Shown one piece after another: positions 24,619 through 33,620 of a stretch of 64,000 nt of DNA. Position 1 is the first letter of the stretch, and every line of letters begins with the position of its first letter. The position numbers and the translations under genes were made by a program. A model generated the notes under the pieces. The model had not been told where the DNA came from, did no database searches, and was given only the letters and a program-made list of their open reading frames with translations. The stretch is from an uncultured Parabacteroides sp. (GTDB lineage: Bacteria; Bacteroidota; Bacteroidia; Bacteroidales; Tannerellaceae), in the NCBI GenBank assembly GCA_949289155.1, contig CASEMX010000003.1, positions 20,461 through 84,460 of the forward strand. The letters are read 5' to 3'.

Positions 24619-27051
24619 ATGAGAAAGAAAATTTTTACAGGATGCTGCTGCCTGCTCTTTTTAGGCCAGCCTATCATGAGTACGGCTCAGGAGCGGCTGC
24701 CGAGCTACGTGCAGGCAGAGAAATTCACGCAAACCAAACTGGACCACATGTTATTTTCTACGACGGTCGACCCGCATTGGTTCGCGACAGGAAATAAGTT
24801 TTGGTATGAGTACAAGACCAGCGAGGGCAAAAAATGGTATGTAGTTGACCCCACGGCGCGTACCAAGCAGCCACTTTTCGATTTGGACTGTCTGGCGGCA
24901 GAGATTTCGGAAATCACAAAAGATCCTTTTACCGCTCAGCAGTTGCCGCTCGAACAATTGGAAGCGCAGCCAAACGGCAAGACATTTACATTTAAAATAA
25001 CTTCGTCGCAGTACGCGCCGAAAGATTCGGTCGACAATAAGGACGGCAAAAAGAAACGTGCCTACTACTTCAGTTATGATTATTCGACGCGCAAACTGAC
25101 ATGGCTCGAGGAAAAAACGAAGGACGTAAAGTATCCCCGTTGGGCGTCGCTGTCACCTGACGGAAAGACGGTCGTATATGCGAAAGATTTGAATTTATAT
25201 AAAATGTCGAGGGAGGACTATGAAAAATTGAAAGTAAACGAAAAGGATTCGACCGTCACGGAGATTGCGCTGACAAAATTCGGGGTCAAGGACTTCGGAT
25301 TCGGACAACCCTACTTCCTCCTGAATACCGATACCTTGTGCAACGGCGACCGCCGGCCGGAACGGATTTTATGGTCGCCCGACTCGAAACATTTTGCTGT
25401 TATCGCTACCGATGACCGCAGCGTGAAAGAGCTATGGGTAATTAATTCGATGGCGAATCCGCGCCCTACGCTCGAGACCTATAAATATCAGATGCCGGGC
25501 GAGAAAGAGGCTCCGGTGTATCATCTATATGTATTTAATGTAGAAGACAACAGCTATAAGGAAATCAACATCGCGAAGTATAAGGACCAGACCATTTCGC
25601 TGGTCCGGAAGCCGAGATTGCAGCGCGAGCGCGACCTGAAAGAAACCTCGACCCAGTGGGCAGGCACGGCAGAAAAATTTTATGTTACCCGTTCCAGTCG
25701 AGACCTGAAGCGCATCGACGTGTGTTCCTATACCCTGCAAGAGGACACGCTGAGAACATTGATAAAAGAGACAATGAATACCTATCAAGAGACACGGCCG
25801 TTAGGAATTGTGAATGGAGGAAAGGAGCTTATCCATTGGTCGGAACGAAACGGATGGGCGCATCTATACCTATACGATAATTCGGGGAACCTAAAAAATC
25901 AAATTACAGAAGGTCCGTGGCATGTCGAGCAAATCCTGAAGATAGACGAACGGCAGCGCGTAATCTATTTCACGGCAAATGGAAGGGAGCCGGGCGAAAA
26001 TCCATACTATGAACATTTATATAGGGTCAATTTTGACGGCACGGGCTTACAAAACATTACGCCGGGCAACTATTTCCATGCGATGCTGATGGATGATGAC
26101 TGCCGCTTTGTCGTTGATAATTTTTCGCGCGTCAATACCATTCCGCAGACAACGCTGCTCGACTGCACAGGCAAGAAAATAATGACCTTGGAAGAGAGTG
26201 ATTTTTCTCAACTGTTTGCTGCCGGGTATCAATTTCCGGAACCGTTCACAGTCAAGGCAGCCGATGGGGTAACCGACCTGTACGGCGTACTTTACAAACC
26301 CTTTGACTTTGACTCGACCAAAGTTTATCCAATTATCGATTATGTTTATCCCGGCCCGCAAGTCGAGGCGACAGTCTATCCATTTACACGCATGTCATTG
26401 CGTACGGACCGTCTTGCACAGGCAGGATTCATAGTCGTTACCGTCGGCAATAGAGGCGGACATCCGTCAAGGTCGAAATGGTATCATAATTACGGCTATG
26501 GAAATTTACGCGACTACGGCCTGCTCGACCAGAAAACAGCCATCGAGCAGCTTGCAAACCGGCATCGGTACATCGATATCAACCGTGTCGGCATCCACGG
26601 CCATTCGGGTGGCGGCTTTATGTCCACGGCGGCTATACTGCAGTATCCTGACTTCTTCAAGGTGGCCGTTTCATGTGCCGGCAATCACGACAACCGAATT
26701 TATAACCGGTGGTGGAGCGAAACGCATCACGGCGTGCAAGAAAAAATTACGGAAGCTGGCGACACGACATTTTTGTATAATATAAAAACAAATGCCGAGC
26801 TCGCCGGAAGATTGAAAGGACATCTGATGCTGGTACATGGCGATGTGGATGATAACGTTCATCCGGGAAATACCTTACGTGTCGTTGATGCGCTGATACG
26901 TTCTAACAAACGGTTCGATATGCTGCTCTTGCCGGAGCAAAAACATGGCTTCGGAGACATGAACGAGTATTTCTACTGGCGTTTGGTAGATTATTTCTCG
27001 CGCTATTTGTTGGGCGAGCAGGAAGAATTTGTAGATATCCCGAACCGCTGA
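24619..27051 (+). CDS. S9-family peptidase (dipeptidyl peptidase IV-like)
   Basis: An 810-residue exported serine peptidase: signal peptide MRKKIFTGCCCLLFLGQPIMSTAQ, an eight-blade beta-propeller region (about 50-520) with repeats such as PRWASLSPDGKTVVYAKDLNLY and RILWSPDSKHFAVIATDD, and a C-terminal alpha/beta hydrolase. The triad is complete: Ser663 in GIHGHSGGGFM, Asp744 in HGDVDDNVHP and His776 in QKHGFGD. Such enzymes remove dipeptides from N-termini in the periplasm. Substrate class (DPP IV, DPP5 or tripeptidyl) is not settled by sequence. A long hairpin terminator follows. Confidence 0.92.
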   Translation: MRKKIFTGCCCLLFLGQPIMSTAQERLPSYVQAEKFTQTKLDHMLFSTTVDPHWFATGNKFWYEYKTSEGKKWYVVDPTARTKQPLFDLDCLAAEISEITKDPFTAQQLPLEQLEAQPNGKTFTFKITSSQYAPKDSVDNKDGKKKRAYYFSYDYSTRKLTWLEEKTKDVKYPRWASLSPDGKTVVYAKDLNLYKMSREDYEKLKVNEKDSTVTEIALTKFGVKDFGFGQPYFLLNTDTLCNGDRRPERILWSPDSKHFAVIATDDRSVKELWVINSMANPRPTLETYKYQMPGEKEAPVYHLYVFNVEDNSYKEINIAKYKDQTISLVRKPRLQRERDLKETSTQWAGTAEKFYVTRSSRDLKRIDVCSYTLQEDTLRTLIKETMNTYQETRPLGIVNGGKELIHWSERNGWAHLYLYDNSGNLKNQITEGPWHVEQILKIDERQRVIYFTANGREPGENPYYEHLYRVNFDGTGLQNITPGNYFHAMLMDDDCRFVVDNFSRVNTIPQTTLLDCTGKKIMTLEESDFSQLFAAGYQFPEPFTVKAADGVTDLYGVLYKPFDFDSTKVYPIIDYVYPGPQVEATVYPFTRMSLRTDRLAQAGFIVVTVGNRGGHPSRSKWYHNYGYGNLRDYGLLDQKTAIEQLANRHRYIDINRVGIHGHSGGGFMSTAAILQYPDFFKVAVSCAGNHDNRIYNRWWSETHHGVQEKITEAGDTTFLYNIKTNAELAGRLKGHLMLVHGDVDDNVHPGNTLRVVDALIRSNKRFDMLLLPEQKHGFGDMNEYFYWRLVDYFSRYLLGEQEEFVDIPNR

Positions 27052-27102
27052 AACCGGGACCGCCCTAAGAAAATTCCGGCTACACATTGAAAGCCGCGGC
27101 AG

Positions 27103-27148
27103 TAGCCTCCTTCAGTTTGAATGGAAATTCATGACCTGAAGGAGGCTA
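27103..27148 (+). terminator. Hairpin between the S9 peptidase gene and copA
   Basis: TAGCCTCCTTCAG (27103-27115) pairs perfectly with CTGAAGGAGGCTA (27136-27148) around a 20-nt loop; the downstream flank is AT-rich but lacks a clean T-tract. It overlaps the in-frame ATG at 27121, which argues against that codon being the copA start. Confidence 0.7.
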
Positions 27149-27173
27149 TATTATATAAGGTAGAAAATTTTAG

Positions 27174-27181
27174 TATCTTTG
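27174..27181 (+). promoter_or_regulatory. -7 element of copA
   Basis: TATCTTTG. Transcription from here would start near 27188, downstream of the ATG at 27121 and upstream of the ATG at 27238. Confidence 0.55.
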
Positions 27182-27237
27182 TATCCAAAGAAAAGGAAGA
27201 TGGGAGAGACAAAACAGCTAAGATTCAAGAGATAATT

Positions 27238-29697
27238 ATGGAGAAAAATAAAATCGTGAAAGAAACTTTTCCGGTGTTAGATATGAGCTGCGCCGCCTGC
27301 GCCACCCGAGTGGACCGGACCCTGAACCGGCAGGACGGGGTGTGTTCGGCATCGGTGAATTATGCCGCCGCCACCGCTACCGTGGAATATGACCCGACAC
27401 AGTGCAGCCCCGAACAATTAAAGAAAGCCCTGCAAGAGGAGGGGTATGATTTGCTGATTACGGCAGATAAAAATCTGAATGAAGAGGCGACCGAGCTTCG
27501 CGAGGAAAAATATAGAAAATTAAAGCGCAAGACGATAGCGGCGGTAGTTCTCTCCCTTCCGGTCGCCATACTGGGAATGACCTGCATGGACAATGAAATG
27601 GCCCGCTACGCCATGTGGATTCTCTCCACCCCAGTGGTATTCTGGCTGGGCGGCGACTTCTTTGCCAATTCATGGAAACAGCTGAAGCGCCGGACGGCAA
27701 ATATGGACACCTTGGTTGCAGAAAGCACGGGCATCGCTTATTTGTTCAGTCTATTTAATCTCTTCTTCCCCAGCTTCTGGTTGGAACGAGGATTGGAGCC
27801 GCACGTCTATTTTGAGGCAGCGAGCGTCATTATAACCTTTATCTTGCTCGGCAGGCTGCTCGAGGAACGTGCCAAAGGCAATACATCTACCGCACTCAAA
27901 AAATTGATGGGCCTACAACCGAAAAAGGTCACCGTGATAAACTCGGAAGGAAAAAATATCGAAATACCCATCGAAGAGATACGCCGGGGCGATTTACTAT
28001 TAGTCAAGCCGGGCGAGAAAATCGCGGTGGACGGACAAGTCGAGGAAGGCCACTCGTTCGTCGATGAGAGTATGCTGAGCGGCGAATCGATTCCGGTGCA
28101 GAAGCAGCCAATGTCCAAAGTATATGCCGGCACAATCAACCAAAAAGGGAGCTTTTCTTTTCGCGCGGAAAAGGTCGGAGCGGAAACGCTGCTCGCTCAA
28201 ATTATACGAATGGTGCAAGACGCGCAAGGGAGCAAAGCTCCGGTACAGAAACTGGTGGATAGGATTGCCGCTGTCTTTGTACCGACTATCATGGCAATCG
28301 CCCTTATCGCGTGCATTTCTTGGATGATTTTCGACCCCACGGACGGAATTACGCATGGTCTGATGGCAGGAGTGACAGTCCTTATCATCGCCTGCCCTTG
28401 CGCATTGGGATTAGCGACGCCAACCGCCATTATGGTAGGTATAGGAAAAGGCGCGGAGCTGGGCATCCTGATTAAAGATGCCGAAAGTCTGGAAACCGCC
28501 AAGAGCATAAATGTCATCGTCTTAGATAAAACCGGGACAATCACTGAAGGCCGCCCCCGTGTCACAGACAGTGTAGGCTTGACCGAGAAAAATACTGCCC
28601 GTATTTTTTACAGTTTGGAGAAACTCTCTGAACACTCGTTAGCCGAGGCTATCGCAGAGTACCTGTCAACAGATACCGTGAAGATAGACAATTTTGAGAG
28701 CCTCACCGGAAGAGGGGTATGTGGAAAATTCGAGGATAAGTGGTATTTCGCCGGTAGTCTCCGTCTATTAAAAGAAAAGGGAGTCTCCATCGACGACGCA
28801 TTGACTGAGAAAGCGGAACAATGGAAGGCAGAAGCAAAGAGTGTCATAGGATTTGCCAATGAAGAAAAAGTGCTCGGCCTCGCAGCCATAGCCGATGAAA
28901 TCAAAGAAACCTCAGCAGCGGCTATTCAAGAGTTACGCAAGATGCACATCGATATCCACATGCTTACCGGAGATAACGAAGCCACCGCACGGGCCATCGC
29001 CGAGAAGGTAGGAATCCGCCACTTCAAAGCCGAAGTCCTGCCCCAAGAAAAAGCAGATTATATCCGCAAATTGCAAGCCGGAGGAAATAAAGTCGCGATG
29101 GTGGGCGACGGCATTAACGACAGCGCAGCCTTAGCCGCGGCAGACTTGAGCGTGGCGATGGGACAGGGAAGTGACATCGCGATAGATGTAGCCCAGATGA
29201 CAGTCATCTCCTCGGATTTAAGAAAGCTCTGTGACGCCATCCGCCTCTCTTCTATGACCGTGCAGACCATACGGCAGAATCTATTCTGGGCATTTATTTA
29301 TAATTTGGTCAGCGTTCCGATCGCCGCCGGAATATTATACCCGATAAATGGATTTCTATTGAATCCGATGATAGCAGGAGCGGCAATGGCGATGAGCAGC
29401 GTCAGCGTCGTATCAAACAGCCTGCGACTTAAACACAAGAAGCTGGGAACAATCAAACAAATGTCTAATATAAAAACAGTATCGACAATGAAAAAGAATT
29501 ACAAGATTGAAGGAATGATGTGCAACCACTGTCGGATGCATGTAGAAAAGGCGTTAAACCAAATCGACGGCGTTCAAGCAACTGTTTCTTTGGAGCCACC
29601 GGTAGCGACAGTCGAATTTACCAAAGGGGAGAAGTCCCTTGCAGAATTGCAGGCAGCTTTAGAACCGGAAGGCTATACCATCAAGGATATGGATTAG
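27238..29697 (+). CDS. copA: Copper-exporting P1B-type ATPase with an extra C-terminal HMA domain
   Basis: An 819-residue inner-membrane pump that exports Cu(I). Order of parts: N-terminal HMA domain with MSCAACATRV (Cys18, Cys21); eight membrane helices; A-domain with MLSGESIPV; CPC ion site in IACPCALGLATPTA (Cys386, Cys388); phosphorylation motif DKTGT (Asp430); nucleotide-domain SEHSLAEAI (HP motif replaced by HS); GDGINDSAAL hinge; and a second HMA domain appended after the last helix (about 751-819) with GMMCNHC (Cys762, Cys765). An ATG at 27121 is in frame but precedes the promoter and overlaps a hairpin, so 27238 is preferred. The C-terminal domain resembles a fused CopZ-type chaperone. 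Confidence 0.93.
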   Translation: MEKNKIVKETFPVLDMSCAACATRVDRTLNRQDGVCSASVNYAAATATVEYDPTQCSPEQLKKALQEEGYDLLITADKNLNEEATELREEKYRKLKRKTIAAVVLSLPVAILGMTCMDNEMARYAMWILSTPVVFWLGGDFFANSWKQLKRRTANMDTLVAESTGIAYLFSLFNLFFPSFWLERGLEPHVYFEAASVIITFILLGRLLEERAKGNTSTALKKLMGLQPKKVTVINSEGKNIEIPIEEIRRGDLLLVKPGEKIAVDGQVEEGHSFVDESMLSGESIPVQKQPMSKVYAGTINQKGSFSFRAEKVGAETLLAQIIRMVQDAQGSKAPVQKLVDRIAAVFVPTIMAIALIACISWMIFDPTDGITHGLMAGVTVLIIACPCALGLATPTAIMVGIGKGAELGILIKDAESLETAKSINVIVLDKTGTITEGRPRVTDSVGLTEKNTARIFYSLEKLSEHSLAEAIAEYLSTDTVKIDNFESLTGRGVCGKFEDKWYFAGSLRLLKEKGVSIDDALTEKAEQWKAEAKSVIGFANEEKVLGLAAIADEIKETSAAAIQELRKMHIDIHMLTGDNEATARAIAEKVGIRHFKAEVLPQEKADYIRKLQAGGNKVAMVGDGINDSAALAAADLSVAMGQGSDIAIDVAQMTVISSDLRKLCDAIRLSSMTVQTIRQNLFWAFIYNLVSVPIAAGILYPINGFLLNPMIAGAAMAMSSVSVVSNSLRLKHKKLGTIKQMSNIKTVSTMKKNYKIEGMMCNHCRMHVEKALNQIDGVQATVSLEPPVATVEFTKGEKSLAELQAALEPEGYTIKDMD

Positions 29698-29788
29698 CCC
29701 AAAAAGAATCCGCCCCGACGAAGAAGTTTTTATGTCAGATTTGATGGTTTTTATAGCTACGGCAACAGGCCCAAATGAAAAAAACGCC

Positions 29789-29796
29789 TATCTTTG
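29789..29796 (+). promoter_or_regulatory. -7 element of the 29.8-kb lipoprotein gene
   Basis: TATCTTTG, 30 bp before the start codon. No TTTG at the expected upstream distance. Confidence 0.5.
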
Positions 29797-29825
29797 TCTG
29801 CATTAATTACGTTAAATAAGAAAAT

Positions 29826-30608
29826 ATGAAGACAAGAACATTGTGCAAAATATGGGTATTAACCTGTTGCTCCCTTTGTTTCATTGCATGCGGGGACGAT
29901 AATGAACCGCTTTCCCTTATCAATACGGAAGGAAACGAAACGCTCATAGATATTACCAGCAATACGTTGCAACTTTCGCCGTTCAGTGAAGGAGAATCAT
30001 TCTATATCAATGGCGGCGATGGGGCATATACCATCGATAATAGCAACGAAGAGGCAGTAAAGTTTTCTTATGACGGGCGGACATTAACGCTGCTTCCTGT
30101 GGCGCAAGGCAAGGCAATCATCACCATTCAGGACCGTGACAATAATACCTACCAGCTGCAGGTAGAAGTAACCTATCCGCAAGAAACATATCAAGTTTCC
30201 GGCGTGAAAGCATCGGCTATCGGTGATGATTTGACGCAAATGGAAACGCAACTATTGCAGGGACAAATCGCATCGGACATTTATGCCGGCATAGAAGGCA
30301 AATATGTATTTACTTATATGGTTCCCGATAGTACGGAAGGCGAACTGGAAATGGTTCCGGCCAATAATATTCTACCGAAAAAAGGCGTATTCCAAAGCAG
30401 TTCCAAGTATCAGGACAACGGATTGCCGTATATAGAGATGAAGGTACACCTGACTTCGGGAGAAGAAATCGTCTATTCTTGTTACAATACCGACATAGAT
30501 TCCACCTATTTGTTCGTGCAAGATGTAACGGACGCCTATCGGACGGAATATCCCAAAGTAGAGCAGGCGCTGTCTTTCCAATATTTGCAACGAACAAAAA
30601 CCGAATAA
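29826..30608 (+). CDS. Lipoprotein of unknown function with Ig-like (BIG-type) segment
   Basis: A 260-residue lipoprotein: leader MKTRTLCKIWVLTCCSLCFIACG with lipobox IAC (Cys22) followed by Gly-Asp-Asp-Asn-Glu. Residues about 45-120 (FYINGGDGAYTIDNSNEEAV, LTLLPVAQGKAIITIQDRDN) match the bacterial Ig-like pattern in which a short strand ladder ends in GxAxITxxD. The rest has no family I recognise. Two Cys and many acidic residues; probably at the cell surface or periplasm. It has its own -7 element and is followed by a palindromic array. Confidence 0.75.
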   Translation: MKTRTLCKIWVLTCCSLCFIACGDDNEPLSLINTEGNETLIDITSNTLQLSPFSEGESFYINGGDGAYTIDNSNEEAVKFSYDGRTLTLLPVAQGKAIITIQDRDNNTYQLQVEVTYPQETYQVSGVKASAIGDDLTQMETQLLQGQIASDIYAGIEGKYVFTYMVPDSTEGELEMVPANNILPKKGVFQSSSKYQDNGLPYIEMKVHLTSGEEIVYSCYNTDIDSTYLFVQDVTDAYRTEYPKVEQALSFQYLQRTKTE

Positions 30609-30633
30609 AGAAATCCGATTTTTTGTACAAAAA

Positions 30634-30846
30634 GGGATGCTGATGTTTGTCAGCATCCCTTCCAGACGCTGGAAAGGATGCCGGCGTATGTCAGCATCCC
30701 TTCCGGAAGCTGGAAAGGATGCCGGCGTATGTCAGCATCCCTTCCAGACGCTGGAAAGGATGCCAGCGTATGTCAGCATCCCTTCCGGAAGCTGGAAAGG
30801 ATGCCAGCGTACGACAGCATCCCTTCCGGACCCTTGGAAAGGATGC
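30634..30846. repeat. Five-unit 41-bp array with two palindromes per unit
   Basis: CAGCATCCCTTCC recurs at 30651, 30692, 30733, 30774 and 30815: exactly 41 bp each time. A unit contains GGATGC...GCATCC and CTTCC(N)GGAAAG palindromes in alternation, about 20 bp apart. Linkers alternate between AGACGC and GGAAGC. It lies between the convergent lipoprotein and glycosyltransferase genes. Open frames through it merely translate the repeat. Confidence 0.95.
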
Positions 30847-30869
30847 CTTAATTCATTTTGAGACCGTTT

Positions 30870-31625
30870 TTAATGTACTTTCGTCTGGGAAGTCCATTCC
30901 GTTACATGTTTGCAATGGCTGATATAGTACTGCTCTTCCGCAGAAAGGTTTGAGGAGTCATTATACCAAGGCAAATGTTCCGCCTGATAAGGGTAAGGAG
31001 TGCGATACGCCTCGACAAAACGGCTTCGGCTCAAACCTACGCGAGGACGGTACAAGGCAAAAGTCGTATCAATAGGCGCTCTGTATAATTTGTCTGCGGT
31101 GAAATTTGCATAATAACGGCTTTCTAATTGGATGACTTTGTCCTTATGGGCATAGCAATCGGGCAAATTATCTATCCGCAAAGAAAACCCTATCTTCCGA
31201 GCCAAAGGATGCCGCTTCAATTCACGTAAAAAATAATCGATAAAATCATTGGGACATTCTTTTACCGGCACAACGTCTGAATCTGTGTAGATATAATAAT
31301 CGCGGCAAAAGCGTTTTCGCAAAGGCGACTTCCATAAAGCCTTAAATCCCAAATTTTCAGAGAGGCGCAATACTGGGAAAGGACAGGTATCATAATAATC
31401 CAATAAAGGCGGATAGGTAGAAGCGTTATCAAGGATATAAATATTCGTATAACCTCTAATAGTCAGCGCATCCAGCAATTGCTGCAAAGAGGTTAACCGA
31501 TTAAAGTTATTAATAATTATAGGAATATCTTTTCCTGTTTGTATTTTGGACGGAGATACCGTTTCCCGGAAGAAATAATAACAGGAAACCAGCCATGAAA
31601 TCGCTCTCTTTATATTTTTTTTCAT
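30870..31625 (-). CDS. Glycosyltransferase family 2-like protein
   Basis: A 251-residue GT-A type protein. IPIIINNFNRLTSLQQLLDAL (about 34-54) is the nucleotide-sugar-binding beta1 region, ILDNASTYPPLLDYY follows, LRLSENLGFKALWKS is the third conserved strand, and DYYIYTDSDVVPV (about 109-121) holds the DxD-like metal motif DSD. The short N-terminal hydrophobic stretch (ISWLVSCYYFF) may attach it to the membrane. Third of three same-strand cell-surface genes; 9 bp from the upstream gene. Acceptor unknown, likely a lipopolysaccharide or capsule precursor. Confidence 0.85.
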   Translation of the reverse strand: MKKNIKRAISWLVSCYYFFRETVSPSKIQTGKDIPIIINNFNRLTSLQQLLDALTIRGYTNIYILDNASTYPPLLDYYDTCPFPVLRLSENLGFKALWKSPLRKRFCRDYYIYTDSDVVPVKECPNDFIDYFLRELKRHPLARKIGFSLRIDNLPDCYAHKDKVIQLESRYYANFTADKLYRAPIDTTFALYRPRVGLSRSRFVEAYRTPYPYQAEHLPWYNDSSNLSAEEQYYISHCKHVTEWTSQTKVH

Positions 31626-31634
31626 AATCTATTG

Positions 31635-32405
31635 CTATTCGAATGGGATATATTTAGACCAGAATTTCTTCATTTTCCGTTTGTACCAAGCGTGGCAGCC
31701 AAAAGGAAGTTGCTTTTTGCATAAATGATAACAATATCTTGGATATTTATCAAAAGAAAAACGGAGAGCTTCCGGCACAGATGGGTAAACAAAACCTTTG
31801 GCTTCTGTCGCCCAAAAGACATCTTCATTATAAAGGTGGTGGCGTTTTTGCGCCAAATAGTATGCGATGCGCTCTTGTTGCTCACAAATAACGCGATAAT
31901 GGCTATGTACTTTACGAAGCGACAGGCCTCCGTTTCCAATTTTGTTATATAAATCCTGTTTAGACGGCTTCTTTCTATATCGGCTCCAAGCATGGCTTAA
32001 AGACATTATGGTAGAAATGAGCGGCAAACGGTAAATTGGACGTTGCAACCAAGGCGCACCGATATAATCATATCCTTTTTTACACCATATATCCAACTCA
32101 TCTCGGAATACATAAGCGTCTAATTGGTAAATCAGAATATATGTACAGTCCAAAAATCTCGCATAAAATTCTTTGGATAGCATCAGTGAATTATATCCAC
32201 TGATACCTTTGAAATAACCATCCTTGAATGAAACATACGAAAGGCGAGGAAAATCTTTTTTCAATGCAGATAAGTCCAACGTCTCAGGCTTTATGACGAC
32301 CAAGTCCTGTTTATGAAATATTTCATATGCACGTTTCAACGATATCCATTCCACTCTGGAAAAATCGGCTTTATAGATCGGTATAATAATCTTTACAGTA
32401 TTCAT
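31635..32405 (-). CDS. DUF5672-family protein, glycosyltransferase-like
   Basis: A 256-residue protein beginning MNTVKIIIPIYKADFSRVEW. The ATG at 32432 is in frame but adds nine residues outside the family's usual N-terminus, so 32405 is preferred. DUF5672 features are YFKGISGYNSLMLSKEFYARF, YILIYQLDAYVFRDEL, YDYIGAPWL and a conserved GNGGLSLRK motif (about 155-163). DUF5672 proteins are often encoded with glycosyltransferases and are thought to be GT-A-like. Catalysis is inferred. Between the kinase gene (40 bp upstream) and the GT2-like gene (9 bp downstream). Confidence 0.85.
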   Translation of the reverse strand: MNTVKIIIPIYKADFSRVEWISLKRAYEIFHKQDLVVIKPETLDLSALKKDFPRLSYVSFKDGYFKGISGYNSLMLSKEFYARFLDCTYILIYQLDAYVFRDELDIWCKKGYDYIGAPWLQRPIYRLPLISTIMSLSHAWSRYRKKPSKQDLYNKIGNGGLSLRKVHSHYRVICEQQERIAYYLAQKRHHLYNEDVFWATEAKGFVYPSVPEALRFSFDKYPRYCYHLCKKQLPFGCHAWYKRKMKKFWSKYIPFE

Positions 32406-32444
32406 GACTTTCAATGAATAAGAGAAATACAATCAAAAGAACAG

Positions 32445-33218
32445 CTATCTTTTCCGATTAAAAAAATTTCGTATCCGTTGTTTCAGTTTCCGCCGCCTAT
32501 GCAAGTAGCGCAATTTGGCTTCCCAATAAAAAACAGCTTTAGCTATTAATTCCGTTTTACGGTTTTCCCAACCCCGGCATTGGATATATGCTTCTGCAAT
32601 GAAGCGAAATAAATCCGGTCGCTCTGTTACAGTGCTCAAATTCTTGAGGCAGGCATCTTCATCGGGCTGCTTATCCATCAAATGAGACCTATTGATGTCC
32701 ACCACCGTAAAACTATATCCCGTTTTTGTCTTATGATATAGGAAATTCCCCAAATTTAAATCGCCATGCAATATTCCGGCTTGATGCAGAGCGGCTATTT
32801 CCGCTGCTATATCTGTAGCTAATTGCTTATTATAATCTTCGGAAGGCACCAAAACCGGAAAGACTGGAGGATCAGGACAGACTTGCGAGACGAAATACCC
32901 CACAGTAAACAATCCATGTTCCCGTAATTCGATATATGCAACCTCTTCCGGCGTACTAATTCCCCTTCTGCGGAACTCTCTTGCGTAAAAGAAAGCTCGT
33001 TCTGCTTTGGTTTTGCAAAAGAAAGTATAAGCAATCTGTTGCGCAGGATTAACTCGTTTAAAACGTTTGACCATTACCGGCTTCCCTTGAAAAAGGAAAC
33101 GGCGGAGTGTATTGCGGCCGTCATATACCAACTCACCTTCACCTTTGTCAAATCGTTGTGGAATGGAACGAAGTTCCTTTTCCAAATAGCGATAGGGTGC
33201 AGCTATAATTACTTTCAT
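32445..33218 (-). CDS. Lipopolysaccharide kinase (Kdo/WaaP-type) family protein
   Basis: A 257-residue protein-kinase-like fold of the Kdo/WaaP group, which phosphorylates sugars in lipopolysaccharide core. VMVKRFK (about 48-54) supplies the ATP-binding Lys, HGDLNLGNFLYH (about 151-162) is the catalytic loop with its Asp, and FTVVDINRSHL (about 168-178) is the metal motif in which DIN replaces the DFG of eukaryotic kinases. The C-terminus is strongly basic (YLHRRRKLKQRIRNFFNRKR), suited to lie at the membrane. First gene of the surface-glycan cluster; substrate inferred from family and context. Confidence 0.87.
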   Translation of the reverse strand: MKVIIAAPYRYLEKELRSIPQRFDKGEGELVYDGRNTLRRFLFQGKPVMVKRFKRVNPAQQIAYTFFCKTKAERAFFYAREFRRRGISTPEEVAYIELREHGLFTVGYFVSQVCPDPPVFPVLVPSEDYNKQLATDIAAEIAALHQAGILHGDLNLGNFLYHKTKTGYSFTVVDINRSHLMDKQPDEDACLKNLSTVTERPDLFRFIAEAYIQCRGWENRKTELIAKAVFYWEAKLRYLHRRRKLKQRIRNFFNRKR

Positions 33219-33265
33219 CTTAATAGAATATCACGTTAAGCGAGTAGAAAATATGATACCCTTAT

Positions 33266-33523
33266 TTATATCCCTGCTTCCTTCAGTGCTTTTGCCATTT
33301 GGTCGGGACAGGATGTTCCTTTTCCGTGACAATCGATTCCCTCCAACCGATGAATGGCTTCATCTACCGGCATACCTTTTATCAAAGAACAGATTCCTTT
33401 CAGGTTTCCATCGCATCCGCCTATGACTTGTGCCTGTTCTATTTTTCCTTCGGCTACATCTATCAGCATCATTTTCGAACATACACCGCCTTGCGGAATG
33501 TAGGTGATTCTTTTTTTATCCAT
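33266..33523 (-). CDS. TSCPD-domain protein (TIGR03905-like)
   Basis: An 85-residue protein consisting of one TSCPD domain: GGVCSKMMLIDV, VIGGCDGNLKGI and the name-giving GTSCPDQMA near the C-terminus. Cysteines at several of these positions suggest zinc or cluster binding. The domain also occurs at the C-terminus of class II ribonucleotide reductases; the free-standing form has no established role. The ATG at 33547 lies upstream of the predicted transcription start, so 33523 is preferred. It is not in a tight operon. Confidence 0.88.
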   Translation of the reverse strand: MDKKRITYIPQGGVCSKMMLIDVAEGKIEQAQVIGGCDGNLKGICSLIKGMPVDEAIHRLEGIDCHGKGTSCPDQMAKALKEAGI

Positions 33524-33544
33524 ATCTATTTTTTGTTTGTCGCG

Positions 33545-33552
33545 CAAAGATA
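33545..33552 (-). promoter_or_regulatory. -7 element of the TSCPD gene
   Basis: On the minus strand TATCTTTG; transcription would begin near 33538, which excludes the ATG at 33547 and supports 33523. Confidence 0.5.
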
Positions 33553-33620
33553 TAAACTTCTTTGAAGATAGCCTAACGCGAAAGGTGAGCTATTCCCTCC
33601 TCCTGCATTCCCACTAAAAA

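Noticed and set aside
27121-27237. 39-residue N-terminal extension of CopA
   Set aside because: It overlaps a terminator-like hairpin and lies upstream of the -7 element at 27174-27181, so it is unlikely to be translated.
30637-30922. Plus-strand frames with repeated ASLPEAGKDA-type segments
   Set aside because: The 41-bp array is not a multiple of three per unit in one frame and the peptides merely mirror the DNA repeat.
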